Shown: in pieces, positions 7,632 through 15,559 of the stretch | How the letters are laid out: each line of letters opens with the position of its first letter | Position numbering within the stretch: position 1 is the first letter of the stretch | Assembly: GCF_000761215.1 (NCBI RefSeq) | Contig: NZ_CP009438.1 | Span: 1,706,501 to 1,770,500 of the forward strand | Origin: Streptomyces glaucescens | Lineage (GTDB): Bacteria > Actinomycetota > Actinomycetes > Streptomycetales > Streptomycetaceae | Length of the DNA stretch: 64,000 bases | Direction: 5' to 3' | Made by a program: the position numbers and the translations under genes | Notes under the pieces: model-generated | Told to the model about the DNA's origin: nothing | Database searches by the model: none | What the model saw: the letters and a program-made list of their open reading frames with translations, nothing else

Positions 7632-9086
7632 TCAGATGATGCCGAACAGGATGCCCGCCCCGAGGATGACCAGGCAGGTGAGGGCGGCCCACTTGACCAC
7701 GAACCGGGTGTGGTCGCCGAACTCGACCTTCGCCATGCCGACCAGCACGTAGACGGCCGGGACGAGCGGGCTGGACATGTGCAGGGGCTGGCCGACGAGG
7801 GAGGCGCGGGCCATCTCCAGCGGCGAGACGCCGTGCGCGGCACCGGCCTCGGCGAGGACCGGCAGGACGCCGAAGTAGAAGCCGTCGTTCGACATGAAGT
7901 AGGTGAGCGGGAGGCTGAGCACGCCGGTGACGAGGGCCATGTGCGGGCCCATGCCCTGGGGGATGACGTCGACCATCCACGTGGCCATGGCGTCGACCAT
8001 GCCGGTGCCCTGGAGCACGCCGGTGAAGACGGCGGCGGCGAAGACCATGCCGGAGACGTTGAGGACGTTGTCGGCGTGGGCGGCGATGCGGGCCTTCTGG
8101 TCGGGGATGCGCGGGAAGTTCACGGAGAGCGCGAGCGCGGCACCGAGCAGGAACAGCACCGGGATCGGCAGCCACTCCATGATCATGGCGGTGAGCAGGG
8201 AGACCGTCAGCAGCGCGTTGAACCAGTAGAGCCTCGGGCGCAGGGTGTCGCGGTGCGGGTCGAGTCCCTGGAAGTCGTCGTCCTCGTCGGCACTGCCCGC
8301 GGAACCGGCGGCTGCGGGGGCACCGGGAGCCGCGGGTACACCGGCGGGGCCGTCCGCGCCCGTGCCCGTGCCGGCGCCGGCGGTGCGCCGCCCGCCCTCG
8401 GCGCCCGCCCCGGAACCGGCGCCCACCAGCACCGTCTCCTTCTCCTCCGCCGGCACCTCGTCCAGCGCCAGCACGCCGAGCCGCTTGCGCTCGCGCAGAC
8501 CGAGGACGTAGGAGAGCCCGATCACGAAGAGCAGGCCGGCGGCGAGGGCCGGGATCATCGGGACGAAGATGTCGCTGGCGTCCAGCTTGAGCGCGGTGGC
8601 GGCACGGGCGGTGGGGCCGCCCCAGGGCAGTGTGTTCATGACGCCGTTGGCCATGGCGGCGACACCGGTCAGGACGACCAGGCTCATCCGCAGCCGCTTG
8701 TAGAGCGGATACAGCGCGGAGACCGTGATCATGAAGGTGGTGGAGCCGTCGCCGTCCAGCGACACGACCGCGGCGAGCAGGGCCGTCCCGACGACGATCC
8801 GCATCGGGTCGGCCTTGCAGAACCTCAGGATGCCCCGGACGACCGGGTCGAAGAGACCGACGTCGATCATCACCCCGAAGTAGACGATCGCGAACATCAG
8901 CATCGCCGCGGTGGGGGCGAGGCTGGTGACGCCGTCGATGACGTAGTCGCCCAGGTGGGCGCCCTTGCCGACGAACACGCAGAACAGCGCGGGGATCAGC
9001 ACGAGCGCCGCGATCGGCGACATCTTCTTCATCATGATCAGGACCAGGAAGGTCGCGATCATGGCGAAGCCGAGGATGGTCAGCAT
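7632..9086 (-). CDS. CitMHS-family citrate-metal:proton symporter
   Basis: A 484-aa membrane protein matching the CitMHS family, which takes up citrate complexed with Mg2+ or Ca2+. It starts MLTILGFAMIATFLVLIMMK at the ATG at 9086 and alternates hydrophobic helices with short loops. The Asp-Gly-rich DGDGSTTFM and the pair of SNDGFYFG and PLHMSSPLVP segments are as expected for the family. An acidic, Ala/Gly/Pro-rich insertion of about 70 residues (nt about 8250-8460) divides the two halves and is probably a flexible cytoplasmic linker. The upstream region carries paired inverted half-sites at 9095-9150. Confidence 0.9.
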   Translation of the reverse strand: MLTILGFAMIATFLVLIMMKKMSPIAALVLIPALFCVFVGKGAHLGDYVIDGVTSLAPTAAMLMFAIVYFGVMIDVGLFDPVVRGILRFCKADPMRIVVGTALLAAVVSLDGDGSTTFMITVSALYPLYKRLRMSLVVLTGVAAMANGVMNTLPWGGPTARAATALKLDASDIFVPMIPALAAGLLFVIGLSYVLGLRERKRLGVLALDEVPAEEKETVLVGAGSGAGAEGGRRTAGAGTGTGADGPAGVPAAPGAPAAAGSAGSADEDDDFQGLDPHRDTLRPRLYWFNALLTVSLLTAMIMEWLPIPVLFLLGAALALSVNFPRIPDQKARIAAHADNVLNVSGMVFAAAVFTGVLQGTGMVDAMATWMVDVIPQGMGPHMALVTGVLSLPLTYFMSNDGFYFGVLPVLAEAGAAHGVSPLEMARASLVGQPLHMSSPLVPAVYVLVGMAKVEFGDHTRFVVKWAALTCLVILGAGILFGII

Positions 9087-9094
9087 GAGTGGAT

Positions 9095-9150
9095 ACCTAA
9101 CGTTCGCCCTTGAACTCCCACCTGGGCCGGCGGTGCGATGGACGTTAGGT
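9095..9150. promoter_or_regulatory. Paired inverted half-sites upstream of the citrate transporter
   Basis: ACCTAACGT (9095-9103) and its exact inverse ACGTTAGGT (9142-9150) flank a 38-bp spacer just upstream of the CitMHS start. A second imperfect palindrome, GTTAACA-AGA-TGTTGAC, lies at 9164-9180. Such spaced sites often bind a dimeric activator, for example a citrate-responsive two-component regulator, but no regulator is encoded next door. Confidence 0.45.
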
Positions 9151-9195
9151 CCCGCCAAGCGGCGTTAACAAGATGTTGACACGCGAGCAATAAGC

Positions 9196-9220
9196 GCAAA
9201 ACTGCTGGTCACAGCTTTGC
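9196..9220. terminator. Inverted repeat downstream of the molybdopterin oxidoreductase gene
   Basis: GCAAAACTG-7 nt-CAGCTTTGC pairs at 8 of 9 positions. It lies 22 bp past the oxidoreductase stop and about 110 bp upstream of the CitMHS start. It could be a weak terminator of the former or an operator of the latter. Confidence 0.4.
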
Positions 9221-9242
9221 TCAGGTCAGCGGCCCCCGAGGT

Positions 9243-11474
9243 TCAGGCCATCGGGGCCAGCTCGACGGGGACGCCGTTGAGCACCGCGTTGCCCGAGAGC
9301 GGGTCCAGCAGGCTGCCGTCGAGGAGCTGGTTGACGTTGACGCCCGGATCGGCCGCGGCGTGGCGGAGCCGGGTGCCCGGGCGGTCGTGGCCCCAGCCGT
9401 GCGGCAGACTCACCACGCCCCGCCGCACCGCGTCGGTGACCTCCGCCACCGCCGTGACCGCTCCCCCGGCGCCCTTGACCCGCACGGAGGCCCCGTCGCG
9501 CACCCCGAGCCGTTCGGCGTCCTCCGGGTGGATGTGCAGGGTGCAGCGGTTGGTGCCGCCCGTGAGGGCCGGGATGTTGTGCATCCAGGAGTTGTTGGAG
9601 CGCAGGTGGCGGCGGCCGACCAGGAGCAGCCCGGCGGGACGTTCGGCCATGGCCCGCTTCAGCCGGGGCAGGTCGGCGGCGATCGGGCCGGGCAGCAGCT
9701 CCACCTTGCCGGTGCGGGTCCGCAGCGGCTGCGGCAGCCGCGGGCGCAGCGGCCCGAGGTCGATGCCGTGCGGGTGGGCGAGCAGTTTCTCCAGCGTCAG
9801 CCCGTCCTCGCGGGCGCCGAAGCCGTCGCCGTAGGGGCCGAGGCGCAGCATCAGGTCGAGCCGCCGCTCGGGCCCGTTCTCGCCGGTGAGCCGTGCGGCC
9901 AGGTCGCGCGGGTCGCGGCCGTGCACCGGGGAGTGCGGGTCCAGGACCGCCTTGCCGAGGGTCTGGTCGATCACCATCGCGTCGACGGCGCTCGGGTCGG
10001 CCCCGTGCATGCCGCTCACCGCCAGGATCAGCCGGGCCAGGATCTCCGTCTCGGCCATCCGGCCGGGCTCCAGCGGGATCGCGGGCCGGGTGTAGCGGAC
10101 CTGGTTGCGCACGGCGAGGGTGTTGAAGGCGAAGTCGTGGTGCGGGCTCTGCGCGGGCGGGGGCGGCGGCAGCACCACGTCGGCGTGCCGGGAGGTCTCG
10201 TTGAGGTAGGGGTCGACGGCGACCATGAAGTCGAGGGAGCCGAGCGCCTTGTCGAGGCGGTCGCCGTCGGGCGCGGAGAGCACCGGGTTGGCGGCGACGG
10301 CGATGAGCGCGCGGATCGGTTCGCCGTCCGGCGTCGCGGTGTCGATCTCCTCGGCGAGCGCGGAGATCGGCAGCTCGCCCTTCGCCTCGGGGTGCCGGCT
10401 CACGCGGGAGTGCCAGCGGCCGAGGGCGAAGCCCTTGCCGGGGCCGGCCGGGCGGGGCGTCCGGTCGGTGGCGGCGTGCGGGAAGAGGGCGCCGCCGGGG
10501 CGGTCGAGGTTTCCGGTGAGGATGTTGAGGACGTCGACGAGCCAGCTGGCGAGGGTGCCGTGCGGGACGGTGCAGCTGCCGATCCGGCCGTAGACGGCGG
10601 CGGTGGGCGCGGCGGCCAGTTCGCGGGCGAGCAGGCGCGGCACCTCGGGGTCGACGTCGCAGGCGGGGGCGACGGCCTGAGGGGTGAAGTCTTCGAGGGC
10701 GGCCCGGAGTTCGTCGAGTCCGTCCAGGTGCGGGGCCAGCTCGCCGACGTCGGCCAGCTTCTCCTCGAACAGCACGTGCGCGGTGGCCGCGAGCAGCAGC
10801 GCGTCTGTGCCGGGCCGGATCGCGATGTGCCGGTCGGCGAGCCGGGCGGTGCGGGTGCGGCGCGGGTCGATGACGGTGAGGGTGCCGCCGCGGGCCTTGA
10901 GCGCCTTCAGCCGGCCGGGGAAGTCGGGCGCGGTGCACAGGCTGCCGTTGGACTCGAGCGGGTTGGCGCCGATCAGCAGCAGGTGGCCGGTGCGGTCGAG
11001 GTCGGGCACGGGGATGGCGCCCGCGTCGCCGTAGAGGAGGCCGCTGGAGACGTGCTTGGGCATCTGGTCGACCGTGGAGGCGGTGAACAGGCTGCGGGTG
11101 CCGAGCGCGCCGAGCAGGACCGGCGGGTAGAGGGCACCGGCCACGGTGTGCACGTTGGGGTTGCCGAGGACGACGCCCACCGCATGCGGGCCGTGCCGCT
11201 CGACCACCGGCCGGATGGCCGCCGCGACCGTGTCGAAGGCCTCCTCCCAGGTGGCTTCGCGCAGTTCGCCGTCCCGGCGCACCAGCGGGGTGCGGAGCCG
11301 GTCGGGGTCGCCGTCGACGGCGCCGAAGGAGGCGCCCTTGGGGCAGATGAAGCCCCGGCTGAAGACGTCGTCGCGGTCGCCGCGGGCACCGGTGACGGCG
11401 GTGCCCTCGATGGTGAGGGTCAGCCCGCAGGTGGCCTCGCACAACGGACAGATACGCAGAGCGGTGCGGGACAC
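9243..11474 (-). CDS. Molybdopterin-dependent oxidoreductase (MopB superfamily, Fe-S containing)
   Basis: A 743-aa protein from a GTG start at 11474, preceded by GGGAGG at 5 nt. The N-terminus carries a [4Fe-4S] motif, Cys9, Cys12, Cys16 and Cys44 (ICPLCEATCG to GFICPKG). The long molybdopterin domain is followed by a C-terminal dinucleotide-binding barrel starting near TNRCTLHIHPEDAERLG and including LPHGWGHDRPG. The overall plan is that of nitrate reductases and formate dehydrogenases. However, the segment where those carry the Mo-ligating Cys or Sec reads VDQMPKHVSSGLLYG here, without Cys. I therefore call only the superfamily. No twin-arginine signal is seen, so it is cytoplasmic. A TetR gene lies upstream on the same strand. 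Confidence 0.88.
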   Translation of the reverse strand: MSRTALRICPLCEATCGLTLTIEGTAVTGARGDRDDVFSRGFICPKGASFGAVDGDPDRLRTPLVRRDGELREATWEEAFDTVAAAIRPVVERHGPHAVGVVLGNPNVHTVAGALYPPVLLGALGTRSLFTASTVDQMPKHVSSGLLYGDAGAIPVPDLDRTGHLLLIGANPLESNGSLCTAPDFPGRLKALKARGGTLTVIDPRRTRTARLADRHIAIRPGTDALLLAATAHVLFEEKLADVGELAPHLDGLDELRAALEDFTPQAVAPACDVDPEVPRLLARELAAAPTAAVYGRIGSCTVPHGTLASWLVDVLNILTGNLDRPGGALFPHAATDRTPRPAGPGKGFALGRWHSRVSRHPEAKGELPISALAEEIDTATPDGEPIRALIAVAANPVLSAPDGDRLDKALGSLDFMVAVDPYLNETSRHADVVLPPPPPAQSPHHDFAFNTLAVRNQVRYTRPAIPLEPGRMAETEILARLILAVSGMHGADPSAVDAMVIDQTLGKAVLDPHSPVHGRDPRDLAARLTGENGPERRLDLMLRLGPYGDGFGAREDGLTLEKLLAHPHGIDLGPLRPRLPQPLRTRTGKVELLPGPIAADLPRLKRAMAERPAGLLLVGRRHLRSNNSWMHNIPALTGGTNRCTLHIHPEDAERLGVRDGASVRVKGAGGAVTAVAEVTDAVRRGVVSLPHGWGHDRPGTRLRHAAADPGVNVNQLLDGSLLDPLSGNAVLNGVPVELAPMA

Positions 11475-11522
11475 GGGTCCTCCCGGGGCTGACGGCGGCT
11501 GCGGCGCGCGGACGAGGGGAGC

Positions 11523-11540
11523 ATACCGACCGGTAGGCAT
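11523..11540. promoter_or_regulatory. TetR-like palindrome upstream of the molybdopterin oxidoreductase
   Basis: ATACCGACCGGTAGGCAT is an imperfect palindrome around CCGG, with about 7 of 9 pairs. It resembles the ACCGACCGGTCGGT sites used by many actinobacterial TetR proteins. It lies about 50 bp upstream of the GTG start and downstream of a TetR gene, so that regulator is the obvious candidate to bind it. Confidence 0.45.
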
Positions 11541-11633
11541 GGAGGGGGAGGGCTTTGCACGCCTCTCCTCCGCCGGCCGCGGTTCCCGCCGCCCGTCAGC
11601 CGGTCCAGGAGCGGGCGCCTGTGCGGGGGTGGG

Positions 11634-11733
11634 CCTCAGCCGGAGCGCCCTCAGCCGGGGGCGGGCCTCAGCCGGGGGCGGCCCTCAGCCGGAAGCGGCC
11701 CTCAGCCGGAAGCGGCCCTCAGCCGGGGCGGCC
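11634..11733. repeat. Six tandem copies of a 15-17-bp repeat
   Basis: CCTCAGCCGG followed by a variable GC tail begins at 11634, 11649, 11666, 11683, 11700 and 11717. The last four spacings are exactly 17 bp, and copies 4 and 5 (CCTCAGCCGGAAGCGGC) are identical. The array lies in the gap between the TetR stop (11753) and the oxidoreductase promoter. I see no gene there. Confidence 0.85.
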
Positions 11734-11752
11734 GTCGCTCCGGGTGCGGCCG

Positions 11753-12370
11753 TCAGTCCAGTACGCGCCCCAGGTAGGAACGCAGCAGCTCCCGCATCTC
11801 CGCGATGATCCGCTCGTCCCCCTGCGGGTCCACCCGGAAGGCCAGCTGGACGAGGGTGTCGGCGGTCTCCACGGCGATCAGGAAGGTCCGGCGCAGATCC
11901 TCGTCGGGGGCGCGGCCGAGGAAGCCGGAGAGCAGGCCGGTCAGCCGGTCGGCGACCCGGTGGTTGGGCTCGCCCTGCCGGGCGCCCACGGGTATCTGGT
12001 TGCCGAAGTCGACCAGGGAGAAGCCGGGCGCGGTGCGCTTCATGGCCAGGTACTCGTCGAGCACGGCGTCCATGGCCGCCCGCCAGTCCCCGGCCCCGGC
12101 GTCCTTCAGCCGCCCGGTGACGCGCTCGGCGTAGCGCTCCAGGTTGCGCTGGGCGAGCGCGTCCGCCATCTGCCGCTTGTTGCCGAAGAAGCGGTAGACC
12201 GAGCCGATGGGGACACCGGCGCGCTGGGCGACGGCGCGGGTGCTCAGCGCGTCGTAGCCGACCTCGTCGAGGAGGCCGGCGCACGCGTCGAGGATCCTGG
12301 TCAGCCGTTCGGCGCTGCGGCGCTGGACGGGCGCGCGGCGGAGCGTGGTCGCGTGGGGCACGGGCTTCAT
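11753..12370 (-). CDS. TetR/AcrR-family transcriptional regulator
   Basis: A 205-aa regulator starting MKPVPHATTLRRAPVQRRSA at 12370. The helix-turn-helix reads STRAVAQRAGVPIGSVYRFF at about residues 40-60. The C-terminal domain (ETADTLVQLAFRVDPQGDE) is of the TetR_C type common in Streptomyces. From memory and unverified, its position two genes before hmgA fits SCO1712, a pleiotropic repressor of antibiotic production in S. coelicolor. A direct role on the downstream oxidoreductase is suggested by the palindrome at 11523-11540. Confidence 0.88.
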   Translation of the reverse strand: MKPVPHATTLRRAPVQRRSAERLTRILDACAGLLDEVGYDALSTRAVAQRAGVPIGSVYRFFGNKRQMADALAQRNLERYAERVTGRLKDAGAGDWRAAMDAVLDEYLAMKRTAPGFSLVDFGNQIPVGARQGEPNHRVADRLTGLLSGFLGRAPDEDLRRTFLIAVETADTLVQLAFRVDPQGDERIIAEMRELLRSYLGRVLD

Positions 12371-12450
12371 GATGCCTTTCCGTGGCGGTCCGGTGAACCT
12401 CACCCCCTGGTACGGCCACCGATGGCCACAGCACTCATCCCGCCGCCGGG

Positions 12451-13008
12451 TCAGCCTCCCGTCCCGGGCGCCGCGGACTCCCCCGCGCTCCTCCCGGGTG
12501 CCGGTTCGGACGCGGAGACGGTGATGTCGGCGGTGCTCTCGACCGGCTCGCCGTCCACCGCCCACACGGTGCCGTCGTCGGCGTAGAGCCGGGCGGTGAC
12601 CTGGTGGGTGCCGCGCGGGACGAGGCGGCCGGGCAGCAGGTGCTCGGGACGGCGCAGTTCGGTGACGTACCGGCCGTCGACGAAGAGCCGCGCGGTGCCG
12701 CGCCCGGCCACCGCCTCGGCGGGGGCGCCGGGGGGTGAGAAGCGGAAACCGTCGAGGGTCAGCCGGACCCGCCAGCCGCCGTCGGCCGGGGCGGGCTGCA
12801 CCTCGACGCCGACCTCGGGGGCGTCCTCCTCGTCGACCTGGCGGTAGGGCCGCCCCTGGTCGTCCCGGTCCTCCAGCACCCTGCCCACGGGCGCGGGTGC
12901 GCCTTCGTCCCGCCGCTCTGCTGTGTCACCGGTGCCGCAGCCCGCGGATCCGGCCAGTACGAGGACACAGACCGCGAACGCGGCGGGGTATCCGCGCGTC
13001 CATGACAT
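12451..13008 (-). CDS. Putative secreted lipoprotein
   Basis: A 185-aa protein with a lipoprotein signal: a short positive N-terminus (MSWTRGYP), a hydrophobic stretch, and Cys24 in LAGSAGCGTG. The mature part is acidic and beta-rich (WRVRLTLDGFRFSPPG, GTARLFVDGRYVTELRR, GTHQVTARLYADDGTVWAVDG). It reads like a small Ig-like or YtkA-like beta-sandwich domain. A Ser/Gly/Ala-rich tail of about 20 residues follows. The function is unknown. It lies 80 bp upstream of the TetR gene on the same strand and is divergent from hmgA. Confidence 0.78.
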   Translation of the reverse strand: MSWTRGYPAAFAVCVLVLAGSAGCGTGDTAERRDEGAPAPVGRVLEDRDDQGRPYRQVDEEDAPEVGVEVQPAPADGGWRVRLTLDGFRFSPPGAPAEAVAGRGTARLFVDGRYVTELRRPEHLLPGRLVPRGTHQVTARLYADDGTVWAVDGEPVESTADITVSASEPAPGRSAGESAAPGTGG

Positions 13009-13136
13009 ACCGGCGAGCCTAGAACACCGGTGCGAGGCCCCGGATCCCCCTCAGGTCTGGTTCTCGTGGTCTCCGGTAGTCCGCCGAGAGGAGGAGCACG
13101 GGCCGGCGCAGGCCCCTTGCGCGCGAGCAACCGCAA

Positions 13137-13156
13137 TCCTACGGTGATCCATAGGA
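13137..13156. promoter_or_regulatory. Inverted repeat in the hmgA promoter region
   Basis: TCCTACGGTGATCCATAGGA has TCCTA/TAGGA arms 10 nt apart and lies 67 bp upstream of the hmgA start. It could bind the GntR protein encoded downstream of hmgA. No other copy was seen in the window, so this is tentative. Confidence 0.35.
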
Positions 13157-13222
13157 ATCAGGAGTCGCCCTCACCGGCCACCCTCACCCTGCACACCATC
13201 ACCGGCACAAGGAGCAGTGATC

Positions 13223-14572
13223 ATGAGCGATGGGGGCACCGCCCGCGCGAGCGAGTTCGAGCGTGGGGGAGCACGCAAGACCGCCGAAGCGCTGGCGTAC
13301 CTGTCCGGGTTCGGCAACGAGCACAGCTCCGAGGCGGTCCCGGGCGCCCTGCCCGAGGGCCGCAACTCACCGCAGCGCGCGCCGCTGGGGCTGTACGCGG
13401 AGCAGCTCAGCGGTACGGCGTTCACCGAGCCCCGGGCGCACAACCGCCGCTCCTGGCTGTACCGGATCCGCCCGTCCGCCGCCCACCCGGCGTTCACCCG
13501 CACCGGCAACGGCGCGCTGCGCACCGCGCCCTTCGGCCAGACGGTGGCCGACCCCAACCGGCTGCGCTGGAACCCGCTCCCGGAGCCCGGGCCCGGCACC
13601 GACTTCCTCAAGGGCCTGTGGACCCTGGGCGGCAACGGCGACGCCACCCAGCGCTCCGGCATGGCCGTGCACCTGTACCACGCCAACGCCTCCATGACCC
13701 GCGTCTTCAGCGACGCGGACGGTGAACTGCTGATCGTCCCGGAGCGCGGCGGGCTCCTGCTGCGCACGGAGTTCGGCCTGCTGCACGCCGAGCCGGGCCA
13801 CGTGGCGCTGGTCCCGCGCGGGGTCCGCTTCCGGGTGGAACTGCTCGACGAGACCGCCCGCGGCTACGTCTGCGAGAACTACGGCGCCCCCTTCCGCCTC
13901 CCCGACCTGGGCCCGATCGGCGCCAACGGACTCGCCAACGCCCGTGACTTCCGCGCGCCGGTCGCCGCGTACGAGGACGTCGAGGGCCCGGTGGAGGTGG
14001 TGAACAAGTTCTGCGGCAACCTCTGGACGGCCACCTACGACCACTCCCCGCTGGACGTGGTCGCCTGGCACGGCAACTACGTGCCGTACGTCTACGACCT
14101 GCGCCGGTTCAACGTCATCGGCACCATCTCCTACGACCACCCCGACCCGTCGATCTTCACGGTGCTCACCTCCCCCTCGGACACCCCCGGTCTGGCCGGC
14201 GTCGACTTCGTCGTCTTCGCGCCGCGCTGGCTGGTCGGCGAGGACACCTTCCGGCCGCCGTACTTCCACCGGAACGTGATGAGCGAGTACATGGGCCTGA
14301 TCGAGGGCGCCTACGACGCGAAGGCGGAGGGCTTCGTGCCGGGCGGCGGCTCGCTGCACAACATGATGTCCGCGCACGGCCCCGACCGGGAGACGTTCGA
14401 CCGGGCGAGCGCCGCCGAGCTGAGGCCGCAGAAGATCGACGACGGGCTGGCGTTCATGTTCGAGACCCGCTGGCCGGTGACGCTCACCCCGCAGGCCGCG
14501 CAGGCGGACCACCTGCAGCGGGCCTACGACGACGTCTGGCAGGGCCTGGAACGCCACTTCCACGCGCGCTGA
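13223..14572 (+). CDS. hmgA: Homogentisate 1,2-dioxygenase
   Basis: A 449-aa protein matching homogentisate dioxygenase over its full length. This iron(II) enzyme opens the homogentisate ring to maleylacetoacetate in tyrosine and phenylalanine degradation. The family signature [13 protein letters not shown] is present near the N-terminus. The iron-site region [20 protein letters not shown] carries the expected His and Glu ligands, and a further His-containing segment ([13 protein letters not shown]) follows. I chose the ATG at 13223 because AGGAG lies 8 nt upstream, while the in-frame GTG at 13217 is too close to it. A GntR regulator follows on the same strand. Confidence 0.96.
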   Translation: MSDGGTARASEFERGGARKTAEALAYLSGFGNEHSSEAVPGALPEGRNSPQRAPLGLYAEQLSGTAFTEPRAHNRRSWLYRIRPSAAHPAFTRTGNGALRTAPFGQTVADPNRLRWNPLPEPGPGTDFLKGLWTLGGNGDATQRSGMAVHLYHANASMTRVFSDADGELLIVPERGGLLLRTEFGLLHAEPGHVALVPRGVRFRVELLDETARGYVCENYGAPFRLPDLGPIGANGLANARDFRAPVAAYEDVEGPVEVVNKFCGNLWTATYDHSPLDVVAWHGNYVPYVYDLRRFNVIGTISYDHPDPSIFTVLTSPSDTPGLAGVDFVVFAPRWLVGEDTFRPPYFHRNVMSEYMGLIEGAYDAKAEGFVPGGGSLHNMMSAHGPDRETFDRASAAELRPQKIDDGLAFMFETRWPVTLTPQAAQADHLQRAYDDVWQGLERHFHAR

Positions 14573-14634
14573 CCCGGCCCGCCCCGCGACCCCGCTGTTG
14601 CACCGACGATTCCGCAACCGGTACGGATGGCACC

Positions 14635-15384
14635 GTGACCTCCTTCGCCCCGGACTCCATCGTCCTCAACCGCAAGCTGCCGCTCTGGTACCAGGTGTCG
14701 CAGTCGCTGCGCGCCTCGATACTCGGCCGCTCGCCCCGGGACCCGCTGCGGCTGCCCACCGAGGAACAGCTCGCCGGGCACTACGGCGTGAGCGTGCTGA
14801 CCATGCGACAGGCGCTGAAGGAACTGGAGGACGAGGGGCTCATCACCCGCCATCGCCGGCGCGGCACGTTCATCGAGCCGAACGCCCGCCGGGGCTCGCC
14901 GGTCCGGCTGCTCGGCTCGGTGGACGCGATTGTGGCCCAGCAGTCCGGCATGACGACCGAACTGCTGGAACACGGCCGCGTCCCCGTGCCCGCCGAGGCC
15001 GCCGAGTACTTCCCGGACCTCGGCGAGGCCGCCGCCTACCACCGGCTGCGCAGCGACGCCGAGACCGGCGAGCCGACCAACCACGCCCGCAACTGGGTGC
15101 GCCCCGAACTGGCCGACCGCATCGACCCCGACGACCTGGTGCGCTGGCCGATGACCAAGGTGCTGCGCGACGTGGTCGGCGCGGACATCAGCAGGATCAC
15201 GGACACCGTGGAGGCCCGTCTCGCCGACCCGGAGACCGCCCGGCTGCTCCAGGTGCCCCTGCTCAGCCCGATCCTGCACTACACGGGCGTCACCTACGAC
15301 GCGGACGGCCGCGTCCTGGACGTGGCCGTCATCCACTACCGCGGCGACCGCTTCTCCTTCACCGTCACCCTGGACGCGACCTAG
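14635..15384 (+). CDS. GntR-family regulator with UTRA domain (HutC type)
   Basis: A 249-aa regulator from the GTG at 14635. The N-terminal GntR winged helix (about residues 10-80) contains LPTEEQLAGHYGVSVLTMRQ and HRRRGTFIEP. A UTRA ligand-binding domain follows (about 90-245; ETGEPTNHARNWV, LHYTGVTYDADGRVLDVAV). It lies 62 bp downstream of hmgA, so control of aromatic amino acid catabolism is likely but inferred. Its TAG stop overlaps the first base of the inverted-repeat element at 15384. Confidence 0.9.
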   Translation: MTSFAPDSIVLNRKLPLWYQVSQSLRASILGRSPRDPLRLPTEEQLAGHYGVSVLTMRQALKELEDEGLITRHRRRGTFIEPNARRGSPVRLLGSVDAIVAQQSGMTTELLEHGRVPVPAEAAEYFPDLGEAAAYHRLRSDAETGEPTNHARNWVRPELADRIDPDDLVRWPMTKVLRDVVGADISRITDTVEARLADPETARLLQVPLLSPILHYTGVTYDADGRVLDVAVIHYRGDRFSFTVTLDAT

Positions 15385-15534
15385 GCCTGTCGTTCGGGTC
15401 GTCCCGGCGTCGCGGGGTCCGGCACGCACATGCGCCGCGTTGTCGTCACGCGCCGCGCAGCCGCACGTACCGGACGCCGCTCGGGTCGGCCGGAAGGCGC
15501 CGCACCGCAAGCGGGCCTGATCGAACGACAGGCC
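15384..15534. repeat. MITE-like element with perfect 13-bp terminal inverted repeats (copy 1)
   Basis: The 151-bp element begins GGCCTGTCGTTCG (15384-15396) and ends with the exact inverse CGAACGACAGGCC (15522-15534). The inner left half (GTCCCGGCGTCGCGGGGTCC, then CGCGTTGTCGTCA) is shared with elements at 37478 and 52390. There is no coding capacity, so it resembles a non-autonomous mobile element or an extended REP-type repeat. It fills the gap between the GntR stop and the type ISP protein start and could also act as a terminator. Confidence 0.75.
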
Positions 15535-15559
15535 CTGGCCGGGCCCCGCCCGTCGTACG

